A stretch of DNA of 64,000 nucleotides from CAVRTM01 sp963724015 (lineage in GTDB: Bacteria > Actinomycetota > Actinomycetes > Actinomycetales > Dermatophilaceae), in the NCBI GenBank assembly GCA_963724015.1, contig CAVRTM010000002.1, positions 62,001 through 126,000 on the forward strand, in the 5' to 3' direction. The notes below the pieces were generated by a model. It saw only the letters and a list, made by a program, of their open reading frames with translations. It was not told where the DNA came from and did not search any database. A program made the translations under genes and the position numbers. Positions within the stretch are counted from its first letter, which is position 1, and the number at the start of each line of letters is the position of its first letter. Below are positions 17,483-26,170 of the stretch, piece after piece.

Positions 17483-17504
17483 ATGTCCACGCCGGGGTGG
17501 AGAC
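17483..17504. promoter_or_regulatory. Operator-like repeat, copy 1
   Basis: A 22-bp site whose right half GGGGTGGAGAC is identical to the perfect palindrome at 18461-18482. The two sites agree at 18 of 22 positions. It lies upstream of the small membrane-protein gene (start 17367, minus) and downstream of the response-regulator gene. It is probably a binding site for that regulator. Confidence 0.5.
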
Positions 17505-17532
17505 CACGGCGCAGGGGCCGGCGCGATGCACG

Positions 17533-18235
17533 TCAGGGCGCGGTGAGGCCCTGGCGGAACGCGTAGGCGACCAGCTGGGCCCGGTCGCGCCTGCCGGTCT
17601 TGGCCAGCAGGTGGTTCACGTGGGTCTTGACCGTCGCCTCGGAGACGAACAAGAGAGGCGGCCACCTCGGCGTTGGACCGGCCGTCCAGCGATGAGCGTG
17701 AGCACCTCGACCTCACGCGGGGTGAGCCCGTCGGGCACCACCACGGACGGCGTCGGCAACCGGGCGGGCACGTCGGCAAAGCGGTCGCGACGCGGCCGAG
17801 CCGGAGGCCAGCGCCTCCAGCAGCCGGCGCTGCACCGACGGGTCGAGCTGCGCCTGTCCCGCGGCCACGGTCGTCAGCGCGTGCCGGATCTCCTCGGCGT
17901 GCGGCGTCCTTGGTGAGGAACCCGCGCGCCCCGCCCGCAGGGCCGCGAACACCCACTCGTCGTCGGCGTACGTGGTCAGGACGACCACCGGGCGCGGGCG
18001 CCTCGCGGTGGTCAGCGCGTCGGTGACCTCGACCCCGTTGCACCCCGGCATGTGCAGGTCCATGAGGACCACGTCGTCCGTGGACGACATCCGGCGCAGG
18101 CTCGTCCGTGACCGCGACGCCGACGACCTCGATCCGGCAGCAGGCCGAGCAGCATGGCCAGGCCGTCGCGGACGATCTTCTGGTCGTCCGCGACCAGCAC
18201 CGCACCGGCTGGTCGCCAGGGTCGGTCAGCGCCAC
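17533..18235 (-). pseudogene. NarL/LuxR-type response regulator (multiply frameshifted)
   Basis: A receiver domain plus LuxR-type helix-turn-helix can be read by piecing frames together: VLVADDQKIVRDGLAMLLGLLP, then DDVVLMDLHMPGCNGVEVTDAL (phospho-acceptor Asp in LMDLHMPG), PVVVLTTYADDEWVFAAL, GFLTKDA, and RSNAEVAASL for the HTH, ending in a frame closing at 17533. The start is the GTG at 18235 behind AGGAG. At least five frame changes occur in 0.7 kb. Most need the loss of one extra base and one needs a missing G in a G run, which looks like sequence error. It pairs with the divergent histidine kinase at 18533 and probably binds the palindromes at 17483 and 18461. Confidence 0.75.
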
Positions 18236-18450
18236 GTCGTCTCCTGTTCTGGTGGTGCGACACCGGCACCGGTGTCAGCCGCCCCCCGTCCGGCGCCGGG
18301 GCGTCCTGTCCTGGCGCGACGATGGCGACGGCCGCCGCCCAGGCGAGCAGCACCAGCGACAGGGCGAGCATGCCACCCAGCACGGGCGCCGTGCTGACGA
18401 ACGCCAGCCGGCGACCGGGAGGCGCCTGCGTCGACCCTGGGCGGAGGGAG
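18236..18450 (-). CDS. Possible small single-helix membrane protein ahead of the regulator
   Basis: On the minus strand just before the response-regulator start there is a clear membrane-type segment, LAFVSTAPVLGGMLALSLVLLAW, followed by AAAVAIVAPGQDAPAP and a basic end. The frame has no secure start or stop because it runs into the regulator and is disturbed by frameshifts upstream. It may be a small membrane gene co-transcribed with the regulator, or chance. Boundaries are approximate. Confidence 0.3.
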
Positions 18451-18460
18451 AGCCGGAGCC

Positions 18461-18482
18461 GTCTCCACCCAGGGGTGGAGAC
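18461..18482. promoter_or_regulatory. Perfect 22-bp operator palindrome upstream of kinase gene
   Basis: The arms are GTCTCCACCC (18461-18470) and GGGTGGAGAC (18473-18482) around a 2-bp centre. It lies 51 bp before the histidine-kinase start and between the divergent regulator and kinase genes. A second, imperfect copy is at 17483-17504. This layout fits autoregulation by the adjacent NarL-type regulator. Confidence 0.65.
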
Positions 18483-18532
18483 AGCCACACGGACCCCTGA
18501 CACTTCGGGTGCGGATCTGGCACGGTGACGCC

Positions 18533-19761
18533 ATGACCGCTCCCACCGACGCCGGCAGACGCCGCGGCGCGGGGTCACCGGCCGAGGGACCCTCTCCCTT
18601 CCGGCTGCTCGTGCCGCTGGGCCTGGCCGTGGTGGCCGTCGTGGTGCTCGAGGCCGCGCTGGGGCCGGTCGGCTTCGGCGCACCGGCCGCCCCCTGCTGA
18701 TGGCGGTGGCCGCCGCCGTCTACGCCGGCACCGGCTACGGCTTCCTCGCCGGGCGCGCTCAGTGGCCGGCTGCCTCGATGGCGCTGCTGGCCGGAATGGC
18801 CACCTCGGCGCTGGTGATGCACGCACTGGATCCGGCCGGTCCGGTGATCGGCCTGTTCCTCGTCGCGGCCTTCGCCCCGTTGCGCCCGCCGCTGCCGGTG
18901 GCCACCGGCGATCCTCTGGTGGGCACCTGCTGTACAACGGGGTGCAGCTGGTGCTGGCCGAGGAGACGCTCCTGCTCACCATCGCGACGGACGCCGGAGT
19001 CGCCTTCTTCTTCCTGGTGGGCACGCTGCTGCGCCGGGAGCGCCAGCAGCGGGAGGCGCTGGCGACGTGATGGCCGAGCTGGAGGAGAGCCGGGCGGCAG
19101 AGCGGACCGCCGTGGCCGAGGCCGAGCGCGCCCGGCTGGCGCGCGACGTCCACGACGTGCTCGCCCACACGCTGTCCGGGCTGGCGCTGCAGCTCGAGGG
19201 CGCCACCCTCCTGGCGTCCACGACACCCACCGACCCGCGCCTCGTGGACGCCGTACGACGCGCCCACCGGCTGTCGCGCAGCGGGCTCACCGAGGCGCGC
19301 CGCGCTGTCGGTGCGCTGCGGGGCGTTCGGCCACCGGGTGTCGCCGACATCCCGGCCCTCGTCGAGGAGCACCGGCTGGCGAGCGCCGGGCCGGTGACCT
19401 TCTCGGTCGAGGGTGAGCCGGTGGAGCTGCCGCTCGAGTCCGGAACGGCGCTCTACCGTGCCGCCCAGGAGGCCCTGTCGAACGTCCGCAAGCACGCGGG
19501 CAACGCCGCCGTCGACCTGCACCTGGCCTGGCGCGGCGACGGCGTGGAGCTGACCGTCACGGACACCGGCGGACCGGCAGGCACCCGGCTGGGCGGCTCG
19601 GGCTACGGGCTGTCCGGCATGAGCGAGCGGGTGCGCGGCATCGGTGGCACGGTCACCGACCGGGGACCGCGGCCGGCGGCGGGTTCCGGGTCCACGTCGC
19701 CGTCCCGTACGCCGGCCGGTCCGCGACGGTCCTGACGGCGCCGACGTCCCCGTCGGCCTGA
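18533..19761 (+). pseudogene. Sensor histidine kinase, NarL-partner type (multiply frameshifted)
   Basis: The ATG at 18533 gives MTAPTDAGRR and a first helix LLVPLGLAVVAVVVLEAAL. Further helices continue in another frame (AVYAGTGYGFLAG, MALLAGMATSALVMHAL, VIGLFLVAAFAPL) and another (LLLTIATDAGVAFFFLVGTLLRRER). The kinase core follows: RARLARDVHDVLAHTLSGLALQ with the phosphoacceptor His, and a HATPase region with YRAAQEALSNVRKHA. The last frame closes at 19761 after FRVHVAVPYAGRSATVLTA. About four frameshifts are needed. The partner regulator is divergent, with an operator palindrome between them. The signal sensed is unknown. Confidence 0.78.
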
Positions 19762-19816
19762 CGGACGAAGCCGGCCGTGACCGCCGGAGCCGCCACACGG
19801 GGCCACCGCCGCCGCC

Positions 19817-20359
19817 ATGGCCGCGGTGCCCCGCAGCGCCTTCCTGCCGCGGTCGCAGCGCCGCTTCGCGGCCGTCGACCTCGCGCTGCCGATCGGTGCG
19901 GGCCAGACGTGCTCGCAGCCCTCCACCGTCCGCACCATGCTCGACCAGCTCGACGTCCGTCCCGGTCACCACGTGCTGGACGTGGGTGCCGGCTCCGGCT
20001 GGACCACCGCCCTCCTGGCCCGGCTGGTCGGACCGGGCGGGACGGTGGTGGGCGTCGAGCTCGAGCCGTCACTGGCGCGGTGGGGCGCCACCAACGTCGC
20101 CGCCGCCGGCATGCCCTGGGCCCGCGTCGAGGTCGCGGAGCCGGGCCTGTTGGGCCGCGCCCAGGAGGCGCCGTACGACCGCATCCTCGTCTCGGCGGAG
20201 GCCGACACGGTGCCTGCGGAGCTCGAGCGACAGCTCGCCGACGGCGGGGTCATGGTCCTGCCCGTCCGCGGCCGGCTGCTGCGGCTGCGCGCCGGCGCGC
20301 CCGGAGCGCCACGGGAGGTCGAGCGGCTCGGGCCCTACCTCTTCGTGCCCCTGCGGTGA
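19817..20359 (+). CDS. Protein-L-isoaspartate O-methyltransferase-like (PCMT) protein
   Basis: A 180-residue SAM-dependent methyltransferase. It has the PCMT N-terminal pattern AVPRSAFLP and the core LPIGAGQTCSQPSTV, then the SAM motif VLDVGAGSGWTTALLARLVG. Later PYDRILVSAEADTVP replaces the usual 'DRI.VTAA...IP' region. It would repair isoaspartyl damage in proteins, or be a paralogue with another substrate. The ATG at 19817 has no ribosome site. A GTG at 19777 behind GACGAAG is attractive but lies in another frame, so a frameshift near 19800 may have removed about 13 residues. Confidence 0.75.
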   Translation: MAAVPRSAFLPRSQRRFAAVDLALPIGAGQTCSQPSTVRTMLDQLDVRPGHHVLDVGAGSGWTTALLARLVGPGGTVVGVELEPSLARWGATNVAAAGMPWARVEVAEPGLLGRAQEAPYDRILVSAEADTVPAELERQLADGGVMVLPVRGRLLRLRAGAPGAPREVERLGPYLFVPLR

Positions 20360-20422
20360 CCGGCCGGATGACAGCCGGCCCGGGGTGGGGAAGGCTGGGG
20401 GCCCCGCACGACAGGAGTGAGC

Positions 20423-20956
20423 ATGTTCAACAACCGGGCCCAAGGGGTCGAGGGCGTCGTCGAGGCCCTGAAGTCGCAGCACGAGCAGATCCGGACCGTC
20501 TTCTTCCACGTGATGGGAGCGCAGGGGCAGGCCAGGCAGCAGGCCTTCCTCGTCGCCCGGCAGCTGCTGGCGCTGCACGAGGTCATCGAGGAGGAGATCG
20601 TCCACCCGGCGGCCCGGGCGTCCCTCGTCAGTGGCCCGTCCATCGTCGCCGACCGGCACAAGGAGGAGGAGCGCGCGCTGGTCATGATCAGCGAGCTGGA
20701 GCAGTTCGACGTCGACTCCCACGAGTTCACGACGCGCTTTCGCACCCTGCAGCTGGCGGTGACCGCCCACGCCGAGGCCGAGGAGGCGGCCGAGTTCAGC
20801 ACGCTCGCGCGGCGGACCGGCACCGACGACGCCGCCGACCTGCTCGCCCGCTTCCGGATGGCCCAGCGGATCGACGCCACCCGGCTGTCGGGCTCCTTCC
20901 ACGCCATGATGGACGAGGTCCGCGACCAGCTGGAGCTGCTGGAGCGCGCCGGCTGA
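20423..20956 (+). CDS. Hemerythrin HHE-domain protein
   Basis: A 177-residue four-helix bundle with the spaced histidine/glutamate ligands of a di-iron hemerythrin: ALKSQHEQIRTVF, LLALHEVIEEEIVHP, ADRHKEEERAL, and LAVTAHAEAEEAAEFSTL. Such proteins bind O2 or NO or act in iron handling. I prefer the ATG at 20423 (GGAG five bases upstream) over the GTG at 20417, which would sit directly on that site. It is probably monocistronic. Its position after the nitrate-respiration and two-component genes suggests an NO/O2-related role, but that is inference. Confidence 0.85.
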   Translation: MFNNRAQGVEGVVEALKSQHEQIRTVFFHVMGAQGQARQQAFLVARQLLALHEVIEEEIVHPAARASLVSGPSIVADRHKEEERALVMISELEQFDVDSHEFTTRFRTLQLAVTAHAEAEEAAEFSTLARRTGTDDAADLLARFRMAQRIDATRLSGSFHAMMDEVRDQLELLERAG

Positions 20957-20959
20957 CCG

Positions 20960-20980
20960 GCCCGGGCGGGTGCCCCGGGC
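20960..20980. terminator. Possible weak terminator hairpin
   Basis: GCCCGGG at 20960-20966 pairs with CCCGGGC at 20974-20980 across a 7-nt loop, just after the hemerythrin stop. It is a short stem with no U-tract, so low confidence. Confidence 0.3.
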
Positions 20981-21064
20981 TGGTGCCGCCCTTTCGTTGC
21001 TGTTCGGTGTCGGTGGCCACCCGGCTGCTGTGAACATCCTGTGGCTGCCGCTACCGTGTCGCCC

Positions 21065-21829
21065 ATGACGGAAACCCCGAGCCCGCCCGCTCGCCGCCCG
21101 CTGGTCGTCCTCGACAAGGTCAACAAGCACTTCGGCGAGCTGCACGTCCTGCAGGACATCGACCTCACCATCGGTGAGGGCGAGGTGCTGGTGGTGATCG
21201 GCCCCTCGGGCTCGGGCAAGTCCACGCTGTGCCGGGCGATCAACCGCCTGGAGACGATCGACTCGGGCACCATCACCATGGACGGCACGCCGCTGCCGCG
21301 CGAGGGCAAGGACCTCGCCCACCTGCGCGCCGACGTCGGCATGGTCTTCCAGTCCTTCAACCTGTTCGCGCACAAGAGCATCCGCGACAACATCACGCTC
21401 GGGCCGGTCAAGGTGCGCGGTCTGGGCAAGGCCGACGCCGACCGCCTCGCGAACGAGCTGCTCGAGCGCGTCGGGGTGCAGGCGCAGGCCGACAAGTACC
21501 CCGCCCAGCTCTCCGGCGGCCAGCAGCAGCGCGTGGCGATCGCCCGGTCCCTGGCCATGAAGCCCAAGGTGATGCTCTTCGACGAGCCGACCTCGGCGCT
21601 CGACCCCGAGATGATCAACGAGGTCCTCGACGTCATGATCGGCCTGGCCAAGTCCGGCATGACGATGATCGTGGTCACCCACGAGATGGGCTTCGCCCGC
21701 AAGGCCGCCGACCGGGTGGTGTTCATGGCCGACGGCCAGATCGTCGAGCAGGCCACCCCCGAGGAGTTCTTCACCAACCCGCAGTCGCCGCGGGCGCAGG
21801 ACTTCCTCGGCAAGATCCTCACCCACTGA
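21065..21829 (+). CDS. gluA: Glutamate-type amino-acid ABC transporter, ATP-binding protein
   Basis: A 254-residue ATPase of the polar-amino-acid uptake class. It has Walker A GPSGSGKST, Q-loop MVFQSFNLF, signature LSGGQQQRVAIARSL, Walker B VMLFDEPTSALDPE and switch VTHEMGF. The gene order ATPase, binding lipoprotein, permease, permease matches the actinobacterial gluABCD glutamate importer. The ATG at 21065 is the first start giving the family N-terminus. Substrate preference for glutamate is inferred from order and family. This gene reads without frameshift, unlike its three partners. Confidence 0.9.
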   Translation: MTETPSPPARRPLVVLDKVNKHFGELHVLQDIDLTIGEGEVLVVIGPSGSGKSTLCRAINRLETIDSGTITMDGTPLPREGKDLAHLRADVGMVFQSFNLFAHKSIRDNITLGPVKVRGLGKADADRLANELLERVGVQAQADKYPAQLSGGQQQRVAIARSLAMKPKVMLFDEPTSALDPEMINEVLDVMIGLAKSGMTMIVVTHEMGFARKAADRVVFMADGQIVEQATPEEFFTNPQSPRAQDFLGKILTH

Positions 21830-21887
21830 CGTCAGACGCCGCGCGGCGTACGCGCTTCGCAGCACCCCACCCAGGAGGACACCCAAG

Positions 21888-22720
21888 ATGAAGCTTCGTC
21901 GAACGACCATCGCCGCCACCGCCGTCGTGGCCGCGGTCGGCCTTGCCGCCTGTGGCGGCAGCGGCGGCTCGAGCGGGGGCTCCGGAGGCGGCGCCTTCAA
22001 GATCGGCATCAAGTTCGACCAGCCCGGCATGGGCCTGAAGGAGGGCGCGAAGTACACCGGCTTCGACGTCGACGTCGCCACGCTACGTCGCCCACCAGCT
22101 CGGCCACAAGGACAGCGACATCCAGTTCGTCGAGGCGCCGACCCCTCAGCGCGAGACGCTGATCTCCACCGGCCAGGTCAACTACATCGTCGGCACCTAC
22201 TCGATCACGCCGGAGCGCAAGCAGAAGGTCTCCTTCGCCGGCCCGTACTTCATCGCCGGCCAGGACCTGCTGGTCCGCGCGGACGAGACCGCCATCACCG
22301 GCCCCGACACCCTCACCGGCAAGAAGCTGTGCTCGGTCAAGGGCTCCACCTCCGCCGCCAAGGTCAAGGACAAGTACCCCGGGCGTGCAGCTGCAGGAGT
22401 ACGACACCTACTCCAAGTGCGTCGAGGCGCTCAACGCCAAGGTCGTCGACGCCCTGACCACCGACAACACGATCCTCGCCGGCTACGCCAGCCAGCCGGC
22501 GTACAAGGGCAAGCTCAAGCTCGTCGGCAAGACGTTCTCCGAGGAGAACTACGGCATCGGCCTGAAGAAGGGCGACACCGCGCTGTGCACCAAGGTCACC
22601 GACGCGCTCAAGAAGATGATCGCCGACGGCTCGTGGCAGAACTTCGTGCAGACGAACCTCGGCCCGGCCGGCTTCAAGCCCGGCGCCGGCAACCCGCCCA
22701 CGCCCGCACCCTGCTCCTGA
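21888..22720 (+). CDS. gluB: Glutamate-type ABC transporter, substrate-binding lipoprotein (two frameshifts)
   Basis: A secreted, lipid-anchored binding protein. The start ATG at 21888 follows AGGAGG. The signal peptide ends in the lipobox LAAC and a Gly/Ser linker follows. The solute-binding domain reads FKIGIKFDQPGMG, GFDVDVA, then in a second frame QRETLISTGQVNYIVGTYSITPERKQKVSFAGPYF, then in a third frame QEYDTYSKCVEALNAKVVDALTTDN, ending at 22720. Each break is explained by one extra base: a C near 22083 and a G near 22382. It is 58 bp downstream of gluA and is followed by a strong hairpin before gluC. Confidence 0.88.
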
Positions 22721-22733
22721 CCGACACCGCGTC

Positions 22734-22770
22734 GGTACGCCGCCCGCTTTCCCCGGGCGGGCGGCGTACC
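22734..22770. terminator. Intercistronic hairpin between gluB and gluC
   Basis: A perfect 14-bp stem: GGTACGCCGCCCGC at 22734-22747 and its complement at 22757-22770, with a 9-nt loop. It lies 14 bases after the gluB stop and 28 bases before gluC. It probably causes partial termination or protects the upstream mRNA, giving more binding protein than permease. Confidence 0.7.
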
Positions 22771-22798
22771 CGGTGTCCAACCGATCGAAAGGCAGCCG

Positions 22799-23480
22799 AT
22801 GGCTGAGCTGTTCACCCAATTCGACATCCTCGGGGCCTTCCGGATGACGATCGTCCTGACGTTCTTCTCGGCCATCGGCGCCCTGGTCATCGGCACGGTG
22901 GTGGCCATCATGCGGGTCTCGCCGGTGCGGATCCTGCAGCTCCTCGGCACCAGCTACGTCAACGTCTTCCGCAACACCCCGCTGACGCTGATCGTGGCGT
23001 TCTGCAACATCGGCCTGTTCATCAACCTGGGCCTGCGCCTGGCCGACCCGAACTCCCCGACCTTCCTGGTCGACAACAACATCCGCCTGGCCGATCCTGG
23101 GCCTGTCGGTCTACCACGCCGCGTTCGTCTGCGAGTCGCTGCGCAGCGGCATCAACACCGTCCCCACGGGACAGGCCGAGGCCGCCCGCTCGATCGGGCT
23201 GACGTTCACCCAGACGCTGCGCCACGTCGTGATGCCGCAGGCGTTCCGGGGCGCCATCGCGCCGCTGGGCAACACGCTCATCGCCCTGACCAAGAACACG
23301 ACGGTCGTCTCGGTCATCGGCGTGGCCGAGGCGTCCTACCTCATGGCCGACATGGTCGAGCAGCGACCGGACGTGCTCTACACGACGTTCGCGATCATCG
23401 CGCTCGGCTTCGTGATCCTCACCCTGCCCGTCGGGATCGTGGTCACGAGCCTGTCCCGGCGCCTGGCGGTGAAGCGATGA
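22799..23480 (+). CDS. gluC: Glutamate-type ABC transporter, permease 1 (one frameshift)
   Basis: A membrane permease of the HisMQ type. The first frame gives MAELFTQFDILGAFRMTIVLTFFSAIGALVIG and YVNVFRNTPLTLIVAF. After one extra C near 23093 the second frame gives LSVYHAAFVCESLRSGINTVPTGQAEAARSIGLT, which is the EAA loop contacting the ATPase, then ALTKNTTVVSVIGVAE and a final helix ending in RRLAVKR. The stop overlaps gluD (ATGA). It forms the channel together with GluD. Confidence 0.86.
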
Positions 23481-24371
23481 GCGAGCAGACCGTCCTGTTC
23501 GACGCGCCCGGCCCGAGGGCGCTCCGGCGCTACCGCATCGTCGCCGGCGCCGGTGGCGCGGTGTCGCTGCTCGTGCTCGCGTGGGTGCTGGTCAAGCTCG
23601 GCGAGAAGGGCAACCTCGCCGGCGCCAAGTGGTCGCCGTTCGCGCAACCGGTGACCTGGACCGAGTACATCGTCCCCGGCCTGATCGGCACCCTCAAGGC
23701 CGCGGCGATCTCGATCGTCCTCGCCGGCGTGCTCGGCCTGCTCCTCGGCGCCGGGCGGCTCTCGAACGTCGCGCCCGCTGCGCTGGGTGTGCTCGGTGGT
23801 CGTGGAGTTCTTCCGTGCCGTGCCGGTGCTGCTGATGATGCTGTTCACGTTCGCGCTGTACTCCACGAACAACGTGTTCCCGCCGTCGCAGCTCTCCCTG
23901 GCGGCGGTCGTCACCGCCCTGACGCTCTACAACGGCGCGGTCATCGCCGAGCTCGTGCGGGCCGGGGTCGGCGGCCTGCCCGCCGGCCAGCGCGAGGCGG
24001 GCCTGTCGGTGGGGCTCACCGAGGGCCAGACGCTGCGCGCGATCCTGCTCCCCCAGGCGCTGACGGCCATGCTGCCGGCCCTGGTCGGCCAGCTCGTCGT
24101 GGTGCTCAAGGACTCGGCCCTCGGCTACGTCATCACCTACGAGGAGCTGCTCAACAAGGCCAACCAGATCGGCACCAGCCAGCAGAACATCGTGCCCGCC
24201 TTCCTCGTCGTCGCCGTGATCTTCATCGTCATCAACTACGGCCTGACCAAGCTGGCCGGCCTGCTGGAGCGGCGGCTCAACCGCCGCGGCCGGACCGCCG
24301 GCGGCGCCGCGCCGGGTGCGCCCGGCCAGGAGCCGGTGGACCTGATGCGGATCAACACCGAGACCGGCTGA
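23477..24371 (+). CDS. gluD: Glutamate-type ABC transporter, permease 2 (one frameshift)
   Basis: The second HisMQ-type permease. The ATG at 23477 overlaps the gluC stop. The first part has MSEQTVLFDAPG and helices VSLLVLAWVLVKLG and AAISIVLAGVLGLLLGAGRLS. After one extra C near 23775 the frame continues VVEFFRAVPVLLMMLFTFAL, GGLPAGQREAGLSVGLTEG (EAA loop) and LKDSALGYVITYEELL, ending at 24371. It is the last gene of the importer. About 190 bp without a gene follow, leading to the pca promoter. Confidence 0.86.
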
Positions 24372-24495
24372 CCGCTCCCTGGCGGGTCCGGGCTCTCCGA
24401 GGCCGTCCCCAGTCCGCCCGCGTGCGACGCCGCGCCGAGGCCGCTCCGCCCGCTCCGCCCGACTCCGGCGGCGAGCCCAGGCGGGTGCAGTCTCC

Positions 24496-24556
24496 TTGCG
24501 TCGCCGCCGGGGTGCGAGCTATGTTCGCTGGATGAACGTCCGTTCGCCATACGAAC
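24496..24556 (+). promoter_or_regulatory. pca operon promoter with two adjacent IclR-type operators
   Basis: A candidate -35 TTGCGT (24496-24501) and -10 TATGTT (24520-24525) are separated by 18 bp. Two 15-bp inverted repeats follow: GTTCGCTGGATGAAC (24523-24537) and GTTCGCCATACGAAC (24542-24556), with arms GTTC(G)/(C)GAAC. Their starts are 19 bp apart; the first overlaps the -10. The pca operon's own IclR regulator gene at 31227 is the obvious candidate binder. Confidence 0.65.
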
Positions 24557-24563
24557 CGGAGAG

Positions 24564-25386
24564 ATGATGGCCCGCCACCTGTCCCTGGCCGACGCGGTCG
24601 CCGAGCACGTCCACGACGGCGACACCATCGCCCTGGAGGGGTTCACCCACCTGATCCCCTTCGCCGCCGGGCACGAGATCATCCGCCAGGGCCGCCGCGA
24701 CCTGACGCTGGTGCGGATGACCCCCGACGTCGTCTACGACCAGCTGATCGGAGCCGGCTGCGCCCGCAAGCTGGTCTTCAGCTGGGGCGGCAACCCCGGG
24801 GTGGGGTCGCTGCACCGCTTCCGTGAGGCGATCCAGGTCGGCTGGCCGGTGCCGCTGGAGATCGAGGAGCACAGCCACGCCGGGATGGCGGCGCGCTATG
24901 TCGCCGGCGCCAGCGGGCTGCCGTTCGCCGTCCTGCGCGGCTACACCGGCACCGACCTGCCCACGGTCACCGACACGATCCGCACCGTGGACTGCCCCTT
25001 CACCGGCGAGACGCTCGCCGCCGTCCCGGCGCTGAACCCCGACGTCACGATCATCCACGCCCAGCAGGCCGACCGGTCCGGCAACGTGTGCCTGTGGGGC
25101 ATCACCGGCGTGCAGAAGGAGGCCGTGCTGGCGGCCAGCCGCTCGATCGTCACCGTCGAGGAGGTCGTGGACGAGCTGTCCCCGCCGTACGGCGCGGTGG
25201 TCCTGCCCGGCTGGGCGGTCACCGCCGTGGCCGAGGTCGCCCGGGGGCGCCGCCCCGTCCTACGCCGCGGGCTACTCCGTGCGCGACAACGACGCCTACC
25301 AGCGCTGGGACGCGGTCAGCCGCGACCGCGCCGCCTTCCAGCAGTGGCTGCGCGACACCGTGCACGGGCAGGAGGTGCCGGCATGA
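24564..25386 (+). CDS. pcaI: 3-oxoadipate CoA-transferase subunit A (one frameshift)
   Basis: With PcaJ this transfers CoA from succinyl-CoA to 3-oxoadipate, the penultimate step of the beta-ketoadipate pathway. The N-terminus LADAVAEHVHDGDTIALEGFTHLIPFAAGHEI and GGNPGVGSLHRFREAI are typical of the actinobacterial subunit A family. One extra G in a G run near 25250 shifts the frame; the tail continues SYAAGYSVRDNDAYQRWDAVSRDR and stops at 25386. The start is ATG 24564 or 24567 behind GGAG. The stop overlaps the pcaJ ATG. Confidence 0.88.
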
Positions 25387-26170
25387 GCGGAAGCTCCCTC
25401 CGGAGGCGACAGGCGACAGGACCTGGACCGCCGACGAGATGATGACCGTCGAGGCCTCCCGGGCCCTGCACGGCGTCCCGTCCTGCTTCGTCGGCATCGG
25501 GCTGCCCTCGACCGCGGCCAACCTCGCCCGCACGACCCACTCCCCCGACCTCGTGCTGGTCTACGAGTCCGGCTGCCTGGGCAGCAAGCCCGGCTCCCTG
25601 CCGCTGTCGATCGGCGACGGCGTGCTCGCCGAGACCGCCACCTCGGTGGTGTCGGTCCCCGAGATCTTCAGCTACTGGCTGCAGCCGGGGCGCATCCAGG
25701 TCGGCTTCCTCGGCGCCGCCCAGATCGACCGCCGGGCCAACATCAACACCACGGTGATCGGGCCGTACGACGACCCCAAGGTCCGCCTGCCCGGCGCCGG
25801 CGGCGCACCGGAGATCGCCGCCTCCTGCGGTGAGGTGATCGTCGTGGTGCGCCACAGCCCGCGGGTGTTCGTCGAGCGGGTCGGCTTCGTCACCTCCGTG
25901 GGGTTCGGCGACGCCGCGGGCGACCGGCAGCGGTACGGTCTGCGGGGCAAGGGGCCCCAGCGGGTCATCACCGACCTGGGCGTGCTGCGACCCGACGAGA
26001 GCGGTGAGCTCATCCTGACCGCGCTGCACCCGGGCGTGACGGTGGAGCAGGTCAGGGCGGCCACGGGCTGGGCCCTGCAGGTCGCACCGGACCTCGGCAC
26101 GACGCCGGCGCCCACCGAGCAGGAGCTGACGGTGCTGCGGCACCTCGAGACGACGAAGGGCCAGCGATGA
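25383..26170 (+). CDS. pcaJ: 3-oxoadipate CoA-transferase subunit B (frameshift near start)
   Basis: Partner of PcaI. The ATG at 25383 overlaps the pcaI stop (ATGA) but is in the wrong frame for the body, so a frameshift must lie between it and about 25420. The body then reads WTADEMMTVEASRALHGVPSCFVGIGLPSTAANLA, LVYESGCLGSKPG and SVPEIFSYWLQPGRIQVGFLGAAQIDR. The catalytic glutamate is expected in the ESG segment. It ends at 26170, overlapping pcaF. An internal ATG at 25438 is a poorer start because it drops conserved residues. Confidence 0.88.
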
